From Sporodiniella umbellata (lineage: Eukaryota > Mucoromycota > Mucoromycetes > Mucorales > Rhizopodaceae), in NCBI GenBank assembly GCA_025677835.1, contig JAIXMR010000008.1:326194-390193 (forward strand): a DNA stretch of 64,000 nucleotides, written 5' to 3'. The number at the start of each line of letters is the position of its first letter. Position 1 is the stretch's first letter. The position numbers and the translations under genes were made by a program. Under the pieces are notes generated by a model. It was not told where the DNA came from and searched no databases. It saw only the letters and a program-made list of their open reading frames with translations. Positions 13,914 to 29,000 of this stretch are shown here, in pieces.

Positions 13914-16900
13914 CCTCCACAATCGATTAACAGGAAAGAATCTGCAAACCTAATATAAAATGTATAAGGAGAGTTGTTTTTATGGATAGCACTAAGCCCC
14001 TTCGTTTGTTACTCTGAGCAAGCTATCCCAACACTTTATTTTAATTCAAAAACAAAGAGAAAAGGTGCTATTTTTTTAACTAAAAATCAAGGCCATTGTA
14101 AACTTTTTTTAGGAGACTGCAATTTTTTTTTTTTTTGAAACTATCCCCAGTACTCTTTTTCAAGAAAAAAAAATCAAATAAAACTTAGACGCGCCCTTAG
14201 GATACATTGACATTTACCCTAGTTTCTCTCTCCTTATCACCCTTTTCTCTTACACTATGTTTATATTTATATATCTATAAAGCTTCCCTCCTTTTTTCTT
14301 TGTTTTTTTTTGTATATTATTGTTTTGACAACAGTACACATTAACTGACAGTAACGTGTTTACCTAAAACGCTTTAACATTGTCACATTTACATAAAAGG
14401 GAAATGCAGGCGTTTTAAAGCGAAAAAAAAAAAAAAATAAAACCTCTCAATATATTTATACTACTAAGGCATATTTCTATAAATCAAAAGCAAAATAACA
14501 TTTACACATTTAAAATAAAAATTGTATTTACTTTTTAATATATCTAAAGCGTTTATGAGGTTAGACATTCCAAAGATCAATGGTAAAAACTAAGGTTGAT
14601 CACAAATCAATACTGGAAAAAAAAATACGATAATGCTATCATTTGGTCTTTACTGTTTGCTTTTCTATTAATAATGTTTTTTTTTTTAAAAAAAAAAAAA
14701 TGCAAGCATTTGTGTTCTATTTAGTGTTTATGTTGGAAGCGTTTTAGTGTAGCCGGACATGCCAGCTTTTTATAGTCTTGGAGGGAAAGAGAGAAAAGTA
14801 TAACCTTTAGTAGTTTAAGCACGTGCTTTGCGTTGTGGTGAAATGATCAGTTTCTTCTGAAAACTGAGTTACACCAAATGGCTCAAGCTACATACACAAA
14901 GTTTGTCTACAAATGCTGAGGTCAAAGCTTGAAGAAGAAAATCCGAGCTAAGCCTACTTGTTCTTATTCTTTTGATTTGTGCAACACTATTTATGAGCTG
15001 GTAGAACATTAACACTATATACTATACTATGGTTGATCTAGTCCTTGAAATAAGAGCTTTTTTTTTGTAACACACAGTACCTATGTGATTTGATCAATCT
15101 AAGCAAAAATAAATAAAAGCGCTGTTTATATAAATATATGTTTTTTTTTTGTTTATAGGGAATATATATATATGTATTATTTTTCTTTTTCAGCGCAAAA
15201 ACATAGACGCGCTAATAGAATTCAAAATGATTTAAAAACAAACATATACTTGCTTTTTGTTTTTGTTTTTCTTGCCTTAATTAGAAAGTGCGCAAATACA
15301 GCCCGTTGTATTTGAATTCAAGAAACCCAAGATGGAAATGATTCGATCTCAATGCTGACATTTTAAACGTGCACATACAGAGCAGGTATTTTCATAGTCT
15401 AGCCGGTATCCAAAGGAATAGCTACTGGCTCCAAACTGTTTTGGATACAGAATCTTAGATTATTTTAAAAAGGAAGTGTTGAGTTAGCAAGCGAGACATG
15501 TAACTTCAAAGGTCTTGCCTTTTTTTTTTTTTTTTTTTTTTGAGCTGTGAACTCCTTCAAATATATTACAGCAGTAAGAGACCAAAAGAGCATGTTATTA
15601 GATTGTTTAATTTTATTAAGCCTCGGATATTATGACTTGCAATTCTTAATCACCAAAGTATATCCTTACCACCGGTATGTTCTTTTAAGCCATTTTGCAC
15701 CTTCTTTCAATACCAGACTATGTAGCCACCATAAAAAAAAAGGTGTTCTGAGCTTTTTTTTTTTTATTGATTGTAGAACGTTCCCTGTTCTCCCTAGCCA
15801 TAATGGCCTAAAAAAAAAAATGTGTGTATAAAGAAGAAGAAAGAGCGATACTATGCAGCCACGAGCAGTTTATAAACCAAGGTTTTTTTTTGAGAGCTTA
15901 AAGTATAGATAGCAGAAGGAAAAGGAGAAGAATGTTAATATTTTCATTTTGATTTCATTTTGGTATATTAAACGAAAATTGATGGATCATGTCCAACTGT
16001 TTTACGATCCAAGTCAATACAAAGCAAACATTATGAGAAATGAGTTCTTTTTCTTTTTATATACGTTATTATTATATATGCGGACATCGATTATTCATCC
16101 CTGATGCGTTTAAACTATCGCGTAGCATGAATTGTAAAGGTTCACGATTTTCGATGTTGGCTCGAGGGGAAGAAAAAATTACACTGATCTGTGCTATGGT
16201 TAGGCAAGACATTGTGATCTAAAAAAATAAATAAAAAGGAGGGACTTTATTGTAATCAGAACCGGGGCCATAGGGAACTTTATGAAAAAGTCATTAAAAT
16301 CTCTATGCTTTTTTTTTAATGCTTTTACAAACTGTGTTTATAAAGCTTATCAGAGTACTTTTTATTCATCTTTCTACAACTTATGTATAGCTTAAAGTAA
16401 AATCATGAAGTTGTAAGAATGCCACTTGTTCTAGAAGATTAGTTTCTCTTTTGGGTATGTTGCACTTTATCCGAGTAAATACGAATATAAACATATAGAT
16501 GTAAAAGTATTTAGGACAGTGGTGTAACTGGCAGTATCTTTAGCGAGGTACTACTATCAAATTGTTGCTGTATTCTTTTTTTTTAAAAAAAAAAGAAAAA
16601 ACAGTAAGGAAGCTATTTATTTTTATATATAAAAAGTACTGCGCTGCTTTTAACAAGCCTGGTTTGACCAACAAAAAGTTCAGAGCGGTTTTATCAACCA
16701 AACATGAGTGCCAGTAACGAAAAGTTTTAAAAAGTCCCTTATTCTATTTTGGACAGCTAAGGGATATTAGAATACACTGTCTCCCCCCCCCTCTTTAATT
16801 TTACTTTTTAGTCTCCATATGACTTTCCCACATCGCTCTATACGTAGGGTGACCATTCCCGGCCAATCAAACCTCTTTTCAGATACTAGTGAGAAAAAAA

Positions 16901-18013
16901 AAAAAAAAAAAACTAGGAAAAAAAAAAATTTTGGCCAAACAGTTGCTTTGTTAAAAATTTCATGCAAACACATAACTTTCGGGAAATAATTACGTGGTTT
17001 CTATTTGGCTTGTTGTTGTAGCCTTTTCTTCTTTTTATTGTTTTATTCCCTTTCAAAAAAAAAAAAAAGAGTCACCAACAATGAAGAGCAGTGATAACGG
17101 GAGTCAGTATAGTATTAACAGTAGCACCAGTCGCCATTACGAGCACTTTTCTTATAATTTCGGCAAGCCTCCGGGATCAGAAAAGCTAAAAAAAGCAAAA
17201 AGATTGTCAAAAGGCTCCAGTGTAATGCCTGTTGGCTACTGTATACAAAAGATTGCACCCATGAAGGAGCTTGAAAAAGTAGAGGCAAAAAAATAGAATA
17301 AAAAATGAATTGAATGTGTTTTTGTTAGATGATGGCCGACTTGAAAAAGGAAAATTTTGATCTCAAGTTACGGCTTTATCACTCTGAGACGATTCTAGCC
17401 AAGGATTATACCACGTATCAATTAAGTCGAGAGGTAAACAGAGAGCGTTCTAATAGATGTGACAGGATAGTAAAGTTTTGGTGCAACTGAGCTTGTACAT
17501 TTTTAGAACAGCAAGCTGCGAACAAGTTTAGAAGGCGTTATAAAGCGGATGAAAGAATTGAAACGAGAGCTGACTTCCGCCAGTAGTTCCGGAACAAGAT
17601 CAATAGGAACACAAACAGATCCACCAAGCAAGACAACAACAATAGAAACGGGTTCTATCCAGTCCAGATTATCGCATCGTCTTTTTAGGAGATACAGTCG
17701 AAAGAGCGCGGTGGATCCAGAAGCGGCTGAAGTCCATCCTCCATCGTAACCAAAGAAAAAAAAAAATACCGTTGTTTACTCGTTTACGATATATGTGGAG
17801 AGAGAGGACCTTATTGTTTCACTAAAAAATAATAATAACCATTTGAAATCCCTACTGTCATTCAACATTTCCTGTTTTTATTTTTTCATTTATTATTTTC
17901 TTTTTTTTTTGTTTTTTGTTTTGTCTTTCTTTTTCTTTTGCCCCCCCCCCCCTCTTTCTGCCTACGACATCAACAAATTCAGTAGCAGCGGCCTTTCTTT
18001 CTTTTTCTAAACG

Positions 18014-18049
<36 letters not shown>

Positions 18050-18460
18050 CTATATAAATTTTTTGCGTACAAGACACTAAAGTTCGAATGGATCCACAAT
18101 CATGTACTGCTATCATATTAAAGCAAGCAGATCCATTTTATATATCAGACACCCAGCACGATAACCAGGAAGAGAATGCGACCCATTTACTACCAGCTAT
18201 GTTTGGTCATGGTAGATATATTTACTTAAAACAAAACAGGAGAAAAACGGTTTATTTAACTCAACTCCCAAACAGTTCACAGTGAAACAACACTTGAAGC
18301 TTGTATGAGCCACATTCAGTCTGCTTGCTCATCACCTACCATTCTTTTACTTGATTTCGATCATTCCACACCGCCGACATCTCAAATCGAGATGACTACA
18401 CAAGCTGTAAATAGACTGTCTGAAACCACTGTTCCTGTCGTCGGTAATACACATAAAAGC

Positions 18461-18501
<41 letters not shown>

Positions 18502-21042
18502 AACAGAAAGTCAAGGTGTACGTTTGAGATTTAACTTGCTATTATTAGTTTGCTCTACTATTGACGACTCGAGTTTTATGGTTGAATGCATTCAGGCAGG
18601 TGCAGCAGATTATGTTCTTTATCCGTTGAGACCTGATGTGATAAAAACCTTGTTTTTGGTACATTTTATTTCCTACCCCTTTTTTTGTAAATACAAACAG
18701 ATCCATAGGTACTTTATCGCCACCAAAGAACAAGCCTGTATCGAGACAGTGGGCTTGTCTATTCAAGTACAACATTAAGTACATCTTCAGTCATGTCACC
18801 CACCACGCCTACTAGCCGCCATTCACTTTATTTACCAGACAACATACAAGAACGCATGAAGCATTTGATCACAAAAGACATAAAGTAAATTTTACGCACA
18901 CACATACATACACACATACACGCACATACTAAAAATATCGCCATTGCTTTTAGCTTTAATAAAGTCATTATGGATGCTTATACAACCCCTTTTGTGGACT
19001 TTACAGCTTCTTCACTTTCAACACAACTTACAAGGTTTCTATTACACTCGTAAAAAAAAAAAAAAAAAAATAACTTTTTTTTTTCTTTGAAAGCAAACAT
19101 AAAGAAATACTCCAAAGAACAGTTTCCTCATGGGATTTCAGTCCTTTGAAACTATCACAACATGACTTAATTCATAGTGCAGTTATTATGTTGAACCAAG
19201 TGTTTCTACTACCCGACATGCAGCCTATCGATCAGGGTAATTTATATCTATCCTGGACGATAAGCAATAGAATAACCTTTCTAGTTACTTAGAACAACTC
19301 TATGAATTCATCATTGACCTTTCCAGTCTCTACCACGATGACAATCCCTACCATAACTTTTCTCATGCAGTAGATGTACTTCAATGCATTTATTACTTTT
19401 TGTGTCAAATCGGTTTACTCTCTTTTGCCGATCCCAGTACAAAAAGATCGACAACAACAGCAGAGGAAGAACGTATTTTGAAATCGATGGACATCTTTGC
19501 TCTGTTGATTGCTGCCATTGGTCATGATACGGGCCATCCGGGCGTCAACAATACATTTTTGGTAAACGACACAAAAAAAAAAAAAAAAAAAAGAGAGAAG
19601 TATAGGCGTTTGTTAAAACCAAAAAGTGATTTATAGGTTACTACAGGAGCCCCTCTTGCCTCGCTCTATAACGACCGATCCGTGCTAGAAAGTTTTCATG
19701 CCATGACTTTATTTCAACTATTGAAAAAGCATGGCTTTGACATGTATCTTGGTGGTGTTTATTCTCAACAATACAAAGGTAAGCACACAACCCTTTGATC
19801 ATTTCTGTCTAAACACATGGCATGTTAGAATTTAGAAAATTGGTCATCACAAGCATCTTGGCCACCGACATGTCCTTACACTGCGACTATGTAACCAAAA
19901 TCAAAGAGCAAAACAAACGCTTGATGGATTGTCGGCAATCAAAAGATTGGGACGAGGCCAGGATTAACAACGAAAAGTTACTGTTTTGCAGTGGGTTAAT
20001 AAAGTGTGCAGATATTAGTAATGTGGTAATATATACATATATATATATATATCTATATATCTATATCTATCTGTCTATAGACAGATAGATGTATGCTTGT
20101 GATAGTTTTGTAACCTTCATTTTCTATCGAAAAAGGCACGTCCTTTTCCTCGCGCTTTTGAATGGGCGCAGGTTTTAGTAGAAGAATTCTCATGCCAAGG
20201 AGATCTGGAGCGAGAGCTGGGGCTACCCGTGCTGCCAATGAACGATAGATCCAAGATTGTGTTGGAAGACAGTCAGATTGGATTCATCAAGTTTATTGCG
20301 CTTGGTTTATTTGAAAGTATACATGGTTATGTTCAAGGTAAAGAAAAAGAAATCAGATATCGTTTTTAAGCTCCCTTTTTTTTTTTTTAGGTTTATCTTT
20401 TCCTGTAGAGCATATCAAAAAGAATTTGGCTATTTGGGAAAACCGTAAGCAACAAGCAACCTCTCCTACGCCATTAGACGAAAAAGAGTACAGGCTTGCT
20501 TTGAATCATGAAGCCCAGTCAGAATACCCTTTGCCAGCCATGCCACCTGTGGCCATGACAAACATGTCCCATGTATATCCTAAAGAAACCAACCTACATT
20601 ATCCACGTGAAGTCATAGACGACGAATGGAATCCAGCAGCAGCCGCTCCTGGGTCTGTTTACTGTCAGTGCGTTATTCAATAGCCTTTCTTTTTGTATAG
20701 ATTTTCTTTTATAGATTTTGTAAATTATTTTTTTATTATTATTATTTTTATTACCCTCTTTATTCTCCTTTCTCTTTTACTATCTCTCCCACCGTCCCAT
20801 TCCTTATATACTTTCCCTTGCCAACTATGTTTATGTGAAATAACAATCACTGTTCTCTCTTTTTTTTTTTTTTTCTGTATAAATTTAACAAATCACCCTC
20901 TGCCTCCCCCCCCCTTTTTTTTTTCTATGTAAAAAATATCGAAAATACACACACACAAAAATATCTATCTACCTATCTATCTATCTATATACGTGACTGG
21001 ATTCTAAACTAAAGTAAAGGGTTTTGCAGCCCACCTTGAAGC

Positions 21043-21073
<31 letters not shown>

Positions 21074-21388
21074 TAAAAACAAGTCTCAAGAGCCAAACGC
21101 TATGCAAGAAAATGACATCAACTTTTGCTAGAAAAAACAAGTTGTAAGCTGTTGATGATGTCAAACTCTAATGATTTTCTGTAGTACAGAACAAGTTGTG
21201 TTTGTACACCTTTTAGTTTCACAGGTCCGTTTGTTTTCTGCTCCATCGGATAGTGTGTAAAAGAATGAGAAAAGGTCTATGATAAAAACAACAGACCTGA
21301 CGTGTTGCCTTATCCCAGGGTAAAGAATAAACTTGGTCATCCCCAGAAAAGAGTATGTGGATAACATTGCCTAGGTTAGAGGCCATTT

Positions 21389-21424
<36 letters not shown>

Positions 21425-22701
21425 CAGCAAAGATGGCAAAAGATCAAGCGATTTTAAGGCACTGAGACCCACGTTGGGTTCGTCAAGACGCGTTTGTGAT
21501 GCAAGGGCATTTGACAGGTGTAACTAAGGGCAGAACTCCTTTCGATATCAATGACAAACCAGAATGCGGTGTGTTTATGAAGATCCTTTAGTTCCTGCAT
21601 GATCTCCCTTTTTGCCAAGAACAAGGTTCAATGAGCGATAGTGATTTGTTAATCATGATCAAGGCTTCTATCGGTACGTGTTTCTAAAGATTCTAGCGTT
21701 TACGTAGTCTGTTTCTGCTTTTATTCCGATTCTATAAACAGTTCAATGCCTTTAAAAAGTAACCATCGCCCAAGAGAGGGGCCAATCGGATTGGGTTCAT
21801 CATCCACATGCTGCCTAGCAACAAACTGTGTTGTCACCTCGTTTTGAGCAGGCAGAACGCTGTGTAGAGAACCACTTGAATCTATTGTCTATCTAGGCAG
21901 GTTGCGTTGTACGACACTTGATCCGCTCGAAAGATTTCATCATCTCTCAGCTGGCCTGAACAAGGCATCTTTTTTTTGGCTGAACCAAAAAGTATATAAA
22001 AAACAAGTGCAAACGCCTTTTTATCTCTTTTATTTTCATTTTCTTTCCATGTTTTGCGTGCAGTTGGCACTCTTTGTTTTTTTGTTGATTTCCTTTTCCC
22101 TGGCTGGACCCTCGGACGGTTGGAAGACAAGTGCTCGCCAGTTCCGAATGCAGATATACTCAAGGCCATTCAGCAAGGGCAGTGTACAGCACTTGAGAAC
22201 CTACTTTGAACGTAAGCCAAACGAAAAAAAAAAAAAAAAAAAAAACCCAGTCTAGAATAACCCACAGGCAGATAGCCTCTTCTCCCAGACCTTGCTGGAA
22301 CATTGCGTCTAAAAGAGTGGGTTCTTTTGCACTCAACGATCCGCTGGTCAAAGTCACTTTCTATAGAGTAAGCCAGTTCTCTACCCGCACTTTTTTTTTT
22401 TTTTTTTTCTAAACGCTTTTGTATGTTTAGTCTTCCAACTGTCAAGGAACACCGTCAGCCACATTCAAACACCCAGACCTTGCTGAAAATCATGTTCTGG
22501 TCAAAGCCAACTCAGTTTCGATCATCAAAATTAAGCCCGTTTTATTAAAGTCGGCGGAGAGAAGAGATCTTGAATTGTAAATAAAATAGACACACCCTCA
22601 CACGATTTCAATTCGTTTTTGATCAAAACAAGAATTTTTTTATTTTTTATTTTTGGCTGTGTTAAAAAGAAGCGTTCAATTAACAAGTTTATTCTCTCCA
22701 C

Positions 22702-22737
<36 letters not shown>

Positions 22738-25700
22738 AAAAAAAATGTAGGCTGGATAAATACACGTCATTAAGAGCCAGAAAAAAAAAAAAAAAAAAAA
22801 AAAAAGGTTCCGCTTTCTATCCACGCACGCTTTCCTTTCCTTTTTATTTTTTTTTTTATTTTTCCCTTTTGTTAGATACGAGTATTATTTCATATGGCAG
22901 GAGAAAGCTATATTGGATCCAAAATCTCTGTAAAAAGCTTAATTGTGTCATGATGTCGTTCTAGTTTATTTATTTCTCTCCATAGCTGATTAGTTTAAGC
23001 GACATTCGCTATGTGGGTATTCTTCATAGCATCAATGCTCAAGATTCTACTGTGGGCTTGAAACAGGGTAAGAGCGTTGTTGTTGTTGTTTTTTTTGTAG
23101 AAAAGCAATCTGACGTGGTGTAGTGCGTTCGTTTGGTACGGAGGGCCGTAAGGGTAAGGCGGATGAAGAGATTCCTCCTTCAGAAAATGTATTTGACTAC
23201 GTTGTGTTTCGCGGATCGGATATCAAGGACCTTCAGGTGTTTGAAGCACCACCCAAGCCTACGCCTCCCCCACAGAGTCTTCCTCAGGATCCTGCTATTA
23301 TGGTATGAAACAAAGAGAACGAGCCGTTTTTAAAAGGGTTCTTTTATAGAGCATGGGTGAATATCCCCCACCTAATCCCTACTTGAACCAAAGCATGTAT
23401 ATGCCAGCTCCTCCTCAACCACAACCACCACAACCACAACCGCCGCAAGCAAAGACGGTGCATCATCCACCACCCGCGCCATCGCAACCGTTCCACTCGC
23501 CTATGCAGCCCCAACCCCGTGTGCCCTCCCCTGCTGCTGCTGCTGCTGCTGCTGCTGTTGGGGTCCAGCGTGGTTCTGTTCACAAGGAGACAGTGGCTGG
23601 GCGAGGCCGAGCTGTGGCCAAGTCACGTCTTACGAACGATTACTGGCCCACGCAAGAGATGAGTCCGTTTGAGAAAGAGACGTTGGACGAACTGCGAGCC
23701 GAGCTTGAAGAGGCGGATGCGCCTACGATCAGCGAGGCAACGATTGAAGAGTTGGCCAAGAAAGTGAGCGAGATGAACCCGGTAGAAGACCCAAAGGAGG
23801 AAGTGCATACGACCCGACGTCGCCAGGATCCACGTTCCAAACGTCCATCGACACGCCACAAGGATTTCAATATTCCTTCTTCTGAATTCGACTTTGCTGC
23901 TTCGAACGCCAAGTTTGATAAGCATGAGATGGGGGAGACGGTAGATGAAGAAGAAGTAGCCAGTGCTAGTTCACCCGATGGATTCTATAACAAGGCAAGT
24001 GGGTTGGGTAAAATAAAACAAGACTTATGCCTTCTCCATAGACCTCTAGCTTTTTTGATAACATCTCTTGTGAATCCAAAGAACGTAGTGAACAACGTGA
24101 AAAGTAAGTCTATAGATATTCACCTTTCTCTCAGTCTTAATCCCCCTCCTCCCCCCTTTTTTTTTTTTTTTATATAGCGTCAACGAACCTCGTCGTAACC
24201 GTTTCCAAGAAGAACGCAAGTTAAACATGGAAACCTTTGGACAGGCCACGGCAGATCAATCCAGATACCGTCACACCAACCGTGGACGTGGAGGTAACTA
24301 TCGTGGACGTGGAGGATACTATCGTGGTAATAATCACCGTAACGACTATCGACAGAACAAAGTATAATCAACAAAGAATTGGAAGGGGGGGTTTTTTTTT
24401 TTTTCTTTTTTTGGCCGGTGGATTTTATTAAAGAATAAATAACGCATAAAGGCTTATATCTATCTCTATCTATAGATAGAGATAGATATGTGAGAGAGTG
24501 ATATTATGATATGTACATAGGGTGTCAACATGCGGTGTAGATGAAAGAAGCATAAAAAGAGAGAGAGAGAGAGAGAGAGCCATAAGAGAAAAGACATGCT
24601 TAAGGATCAGTAGGTGAAGAGGTGGGGCGATGAAAGAGAGGGTAATGAGAGTAGAGCGAGGGCGTGTCTGGAGGGAATGGATAGAGGGCGAGGGAATGAT
24701 CGTAATGGATAGGTGCGGAAAAGGGGTCCTGAAGATGAATGGGGTCGACAGTGGCGAGCGACTGGAGGTTATGTTCAAGCTGTTGACGGATGGCGATAGC
24801 CGATGTTGGATGCTGGTGGAGGGCAAGCTCTTTAGCGGGGGATGCAACGGCGAGACGACGATCGGGGGAAAAGAGGAGGGTGAGAAGCTGCAAGAGTTTC
24901 TTGATGACTTGTTGGTGTTTCTGATGTTTCTCTCTGGCAGCCAGCGTCTCTCGCCAGATAATACCGTTGGCGCGACGGAGCGCGTCCAGGTCAGCGCTGA
25001 TCCCATCCTGATGTTTTTTGACGGCCATGATTTCTTTCAGGAGGTTTTTGAGATGGACAGCCTCTTTGCCAGGCTCGTCACGGTCTCGGTTTTTTTTGCG
25101 TGTGACGAGTTCCAGCAGGTCTTCGCGGGTTCGCTGAAAGTGAGGGTGGCTGAACTCCCAGACTTCGTTGGCTGTATCGTCACCGCCGATAAGCACGCCC
25201 TGGCGAACGTGCGGAATCTTGTGGAAATCGTACATGTTCAGCTGACGTACAAAGGAGGCAAACGTGTTATGTTTGTAGAATCTGGGCAGGATGGCTTCTG
25301 CAAACGCTTCGTGGTTATCAACTGCGTTTAGGGATCAGCCCAACATGTACACTAATAATAAGAGCCTTACTTAGAAAAGATTTCCCATCTGCAGACCAGT
25401 GGATCAGGCTGTCTGTGTTAACATCGTTCGTCATACTACATTTTAGGTGAGCAAATAGAAGGAAAAGTAGAAAAAAAAATAGTTGTTCTGTTGTTTTTTT
25501 TTTTTTTTTGTTCTATTTCCTTCCAAAGTTTTTCTCTTTAGTACATACTTGAATAGTTTTCGTAAAAAGGCAGGAACGTTTCTTTGGGAAGTAAATTGGT
25601 AAGGCCTACTTTGAAAAAGACCCTCCAAGCCTTCTTCACTCTCCATCTTTGTTCTTTTGCTATCGGAAAGGCTTAGATGGCTCAGGTCTGAGCTGATCAG

Positions 25701-26041
25701 AGATCGTTTGCACTGGAGCCCATCATAAGTAGGCAACATCTATCCATTGAGAATCAAGTTAGACCCAAAAATAAATAGAGATGAATGCTAAACAATTACC
25801 ATTTTACGCTTTTTGTAAAAACGCCAAAAAAGAAAAAATATAAAGAATTACAGAAATTGTAAAAAAAAAAAAAAAAGAATAATTACAAGAAATATGCTTT
25901 AAATCTTTTTTTTTTTTTTATATTTAATTCCTTTCTGCTTTTTTTTTTTTTTTTTTTTTTTTTTTGCTTGCCTTTTTCATGTAATACTCAAAAGTGGCAA
26001 ACCACGATCGATTTTATATAAGGAAATTGTCGATAGTCAGC

Positions 26042-26086
<45 letters not shown>

Positions 26087-29000
26087 CCCTGGCTGGACTT
26101 GTTTTTCTTTCTACGACGTTCTATTTTTGGAGAAACAGGAAGCTTATTGTGCATGGATCAAAAGGGAAAGAAGGCCCAATGAGGGACCTTTGATTTGTTT
26201 CCAAGCCAAACGATGGCGGTTATCAACTGCGGTTTAGAATGCAAGCAAGAAAAGACTGGAATATTCCAATCGACCGGTCAACGTTGAGGGAGAAAACAAT
26301 GGTTCTTCTTTGTCCCACCCAGCCACGTTTTCTCTCACTTTCACTCTACAGACGCTCATTCCACATCCAGCGATACACGTTGACTGGCGCATTCAAAAAT
26401 GAGTCTCCGCCTGGACTGACTTTGGGTGTACCTGAAAGAAATCAGGATTTTTGACAGTCAATCGAGATATTCACTCCTTAAAAAAAAAAAAAAAATTCTT
26501 TATTTTTTTGAATCTCCTCTTCCCGTCCATCTTACGTCACCGATGACCCTCCTGTACTCCAAGAGGGCAATGGGTGATCACTGGAAAGCCAGAGACCAAA
26601 AGCCAAGCCCAACACCAACAGGCTAAAGAGACTGAATACGCAACTCAGCTGTTGATAGACGTTACCGGACGGCGCGCCTCCCGGACCCATACAACCTCGC
26701 CATGCACTGCACCACCATAGTGGAAAGAACACAAAGCCAAACAGAAACAGATAGCCGTCCGGCCCGCATTCCTCACTCTCTTTTTCTTCCAGCACCCTCG
26801 TTTCCTGATGGGCAGTAAAGTAATAATCAAAGACATCCTCCTCTTCAAGCAATGTCATGTTGTGAGGGGGGGGGGAAAAAAAAAAAAGTGAAATAAAGAA
26901 GCCTTTTTTTTTTTTTTTTTTTTTTTATTGTTATTATTATTATTATTATTATTATTGACAACAGGTCTAATTAGCAAAAGCAGGAAGACCGGTGATGGCC
27001 TTACCCAAGATCAAGGCATGAACATCGTGTGTACCTTCATAAGTATTGACTGTTTCGAGGTTGATGGCGTGACGTAGGATGTGGTATTCATCAGAGATGC
27101 CGTTACCACCCAACATATCACGGCATTCGCGTGCGATCTGAAGTGCCTTACCGCACGAGTTACGTTTGATCATAGAAATCATTTCAGGAGCGACCGCTTG
27201 AGCATCCTTGAGCCGGCCGACCTGAAGACAGGCTTGGAGGCCAAGGGCGATTTCAGTGTTGGCGTCAGCCATTTTCTTTTGGATGAGTTGGTTAGCAGCC
27301 AGCGGACGTCCAAACTGGGAACGATCGATGGTATAGGTACGGGCCTGATCCAGACAGGCTTCGGCAGCTCCCAGCGCACCCCAGGCAATACCATAACGCG
27401 CGTTGTTCAGACAACCAAAGGGACCACTGAGACCTTGGGCGTGAGGCAACATGTTTTCCAAAGGTACTGGCACATCGTCCATGAGAATCATGCCTGTGGT
27501 CGAGGCACGTAACGAGAGTTTGCCTTGGATAGCAGGCGCAGACAGACCTTGGGTGCCTCGTTCGAGCACAAAGCCTCGAATCTTGCCCCCTTCTTCCTTA
27601 TTCTTGGCCCATACCACCATCACATCCGCAATAGGTGAGTTGGTAATCCACGTTTTGGCTCCGTTCAATACAAAATGACCGTTTTCTATACGGGCCGTGG
27701 TTTCCATACTGGAAGGATCCGAACCATGGTTAGGTTCCGTCAGCCCAAAACAGCCTACTTTTTCTCCCTTGGCAAGCAATGGAAGATATTTTTCTTTTTG
27801 GGCATCCGAACCATAGGCGTAAATTGGATGCATCACCAAAGACGATTGCACTGACATTGCTGAACGATAACCAGAATCCACTCTAAAGGTTGATATATCA
27901 AAAAACCAAAAAAACCAAAAACCAAAAAAACCAAAAACCAAAAAAACCAAAAACCAAAAAAACCAAAAATTTCTCACGGTTCATCACTCCCCACACTTTA
28001 CCTTTCTACTTCGCGTGCAGTCAAACCATAAGCAACAGAAGAAACACCCGCACAGCCATAACCATCAATGGTTGAACCCAAAAAACCAAGCTCGCCCATT
28101 TCATTCAAAATCTCTCTATCAAACTCTAGACATTCCCTTAGTTTCTACCATCCACTTTTCTCTCCTACTTTACTCTCTTGACGGTAAGCTTCAAGCACCC
28201 GAGGCTTCAAACGTTCCTGACAATAACTTTTGGCTGCATCTCGAATAAATACTTCTTCTTCCGTCAGCAATCCCTCCAAGTTCAAGGGATCTTCCCAGTT
28301 GTATTTCACAAAACTGGCTTTGGTAGCCATCGATCGACTCAGTCGACTTGTACGGGTCAGTCTGGAAAGAAGCATTTTGTTTATTTTTTATAAAGTAAAT
28401 AAAAAAAGGTCCTTCAGCTTTTTTTTTATTTTTTTTATAGTTTTTATAGTTTTTTTTTTTTTTTTCAAATTTATTTATATATCCTATTTTTTTTTTCTTT
28501 TCTTTTATTGGTAATGAGCTGACGAATTCGAATGATTTTCGTGGGATTAAAAAAAAAAAAGAATGCAAAAAATTGGAATAGATCCAATCAAAACACAGCT
28601 CTCTCTGCCAATCAAAAGGTGACAAAAACAAGGTGGGATCTAACGTGAACCGCGGAGAGTGAAAGGGGGAAGGGAATAAAAGCACCCAAAAAAAAAAAAA
28701 ATAAAACCTTTTTTTTTTTTTTTTTTGTTATGCAAGGATCCAAAAGTGTGGATGAAAACAAAACAAAACCATCCAAGTCATGGTTTCATAAGCCTCTGAC
28801 CACGCTGTTTTCTAATTCACCAGAAAAGAGACCCAACACGTTGATCGATGATCTACCTTTGCTCCGACCCAAGATTTACCGTGCATTTTCAAAAGTGGCT
28901 AGAAAGCAATCGAAAGCATCCTCAGTAGAAACCATGGTGGTGGTGGAAAGAGAAGCAGCCGATGAGGAAGAAGCAGATCGTATCCAATTAAAGAACGACC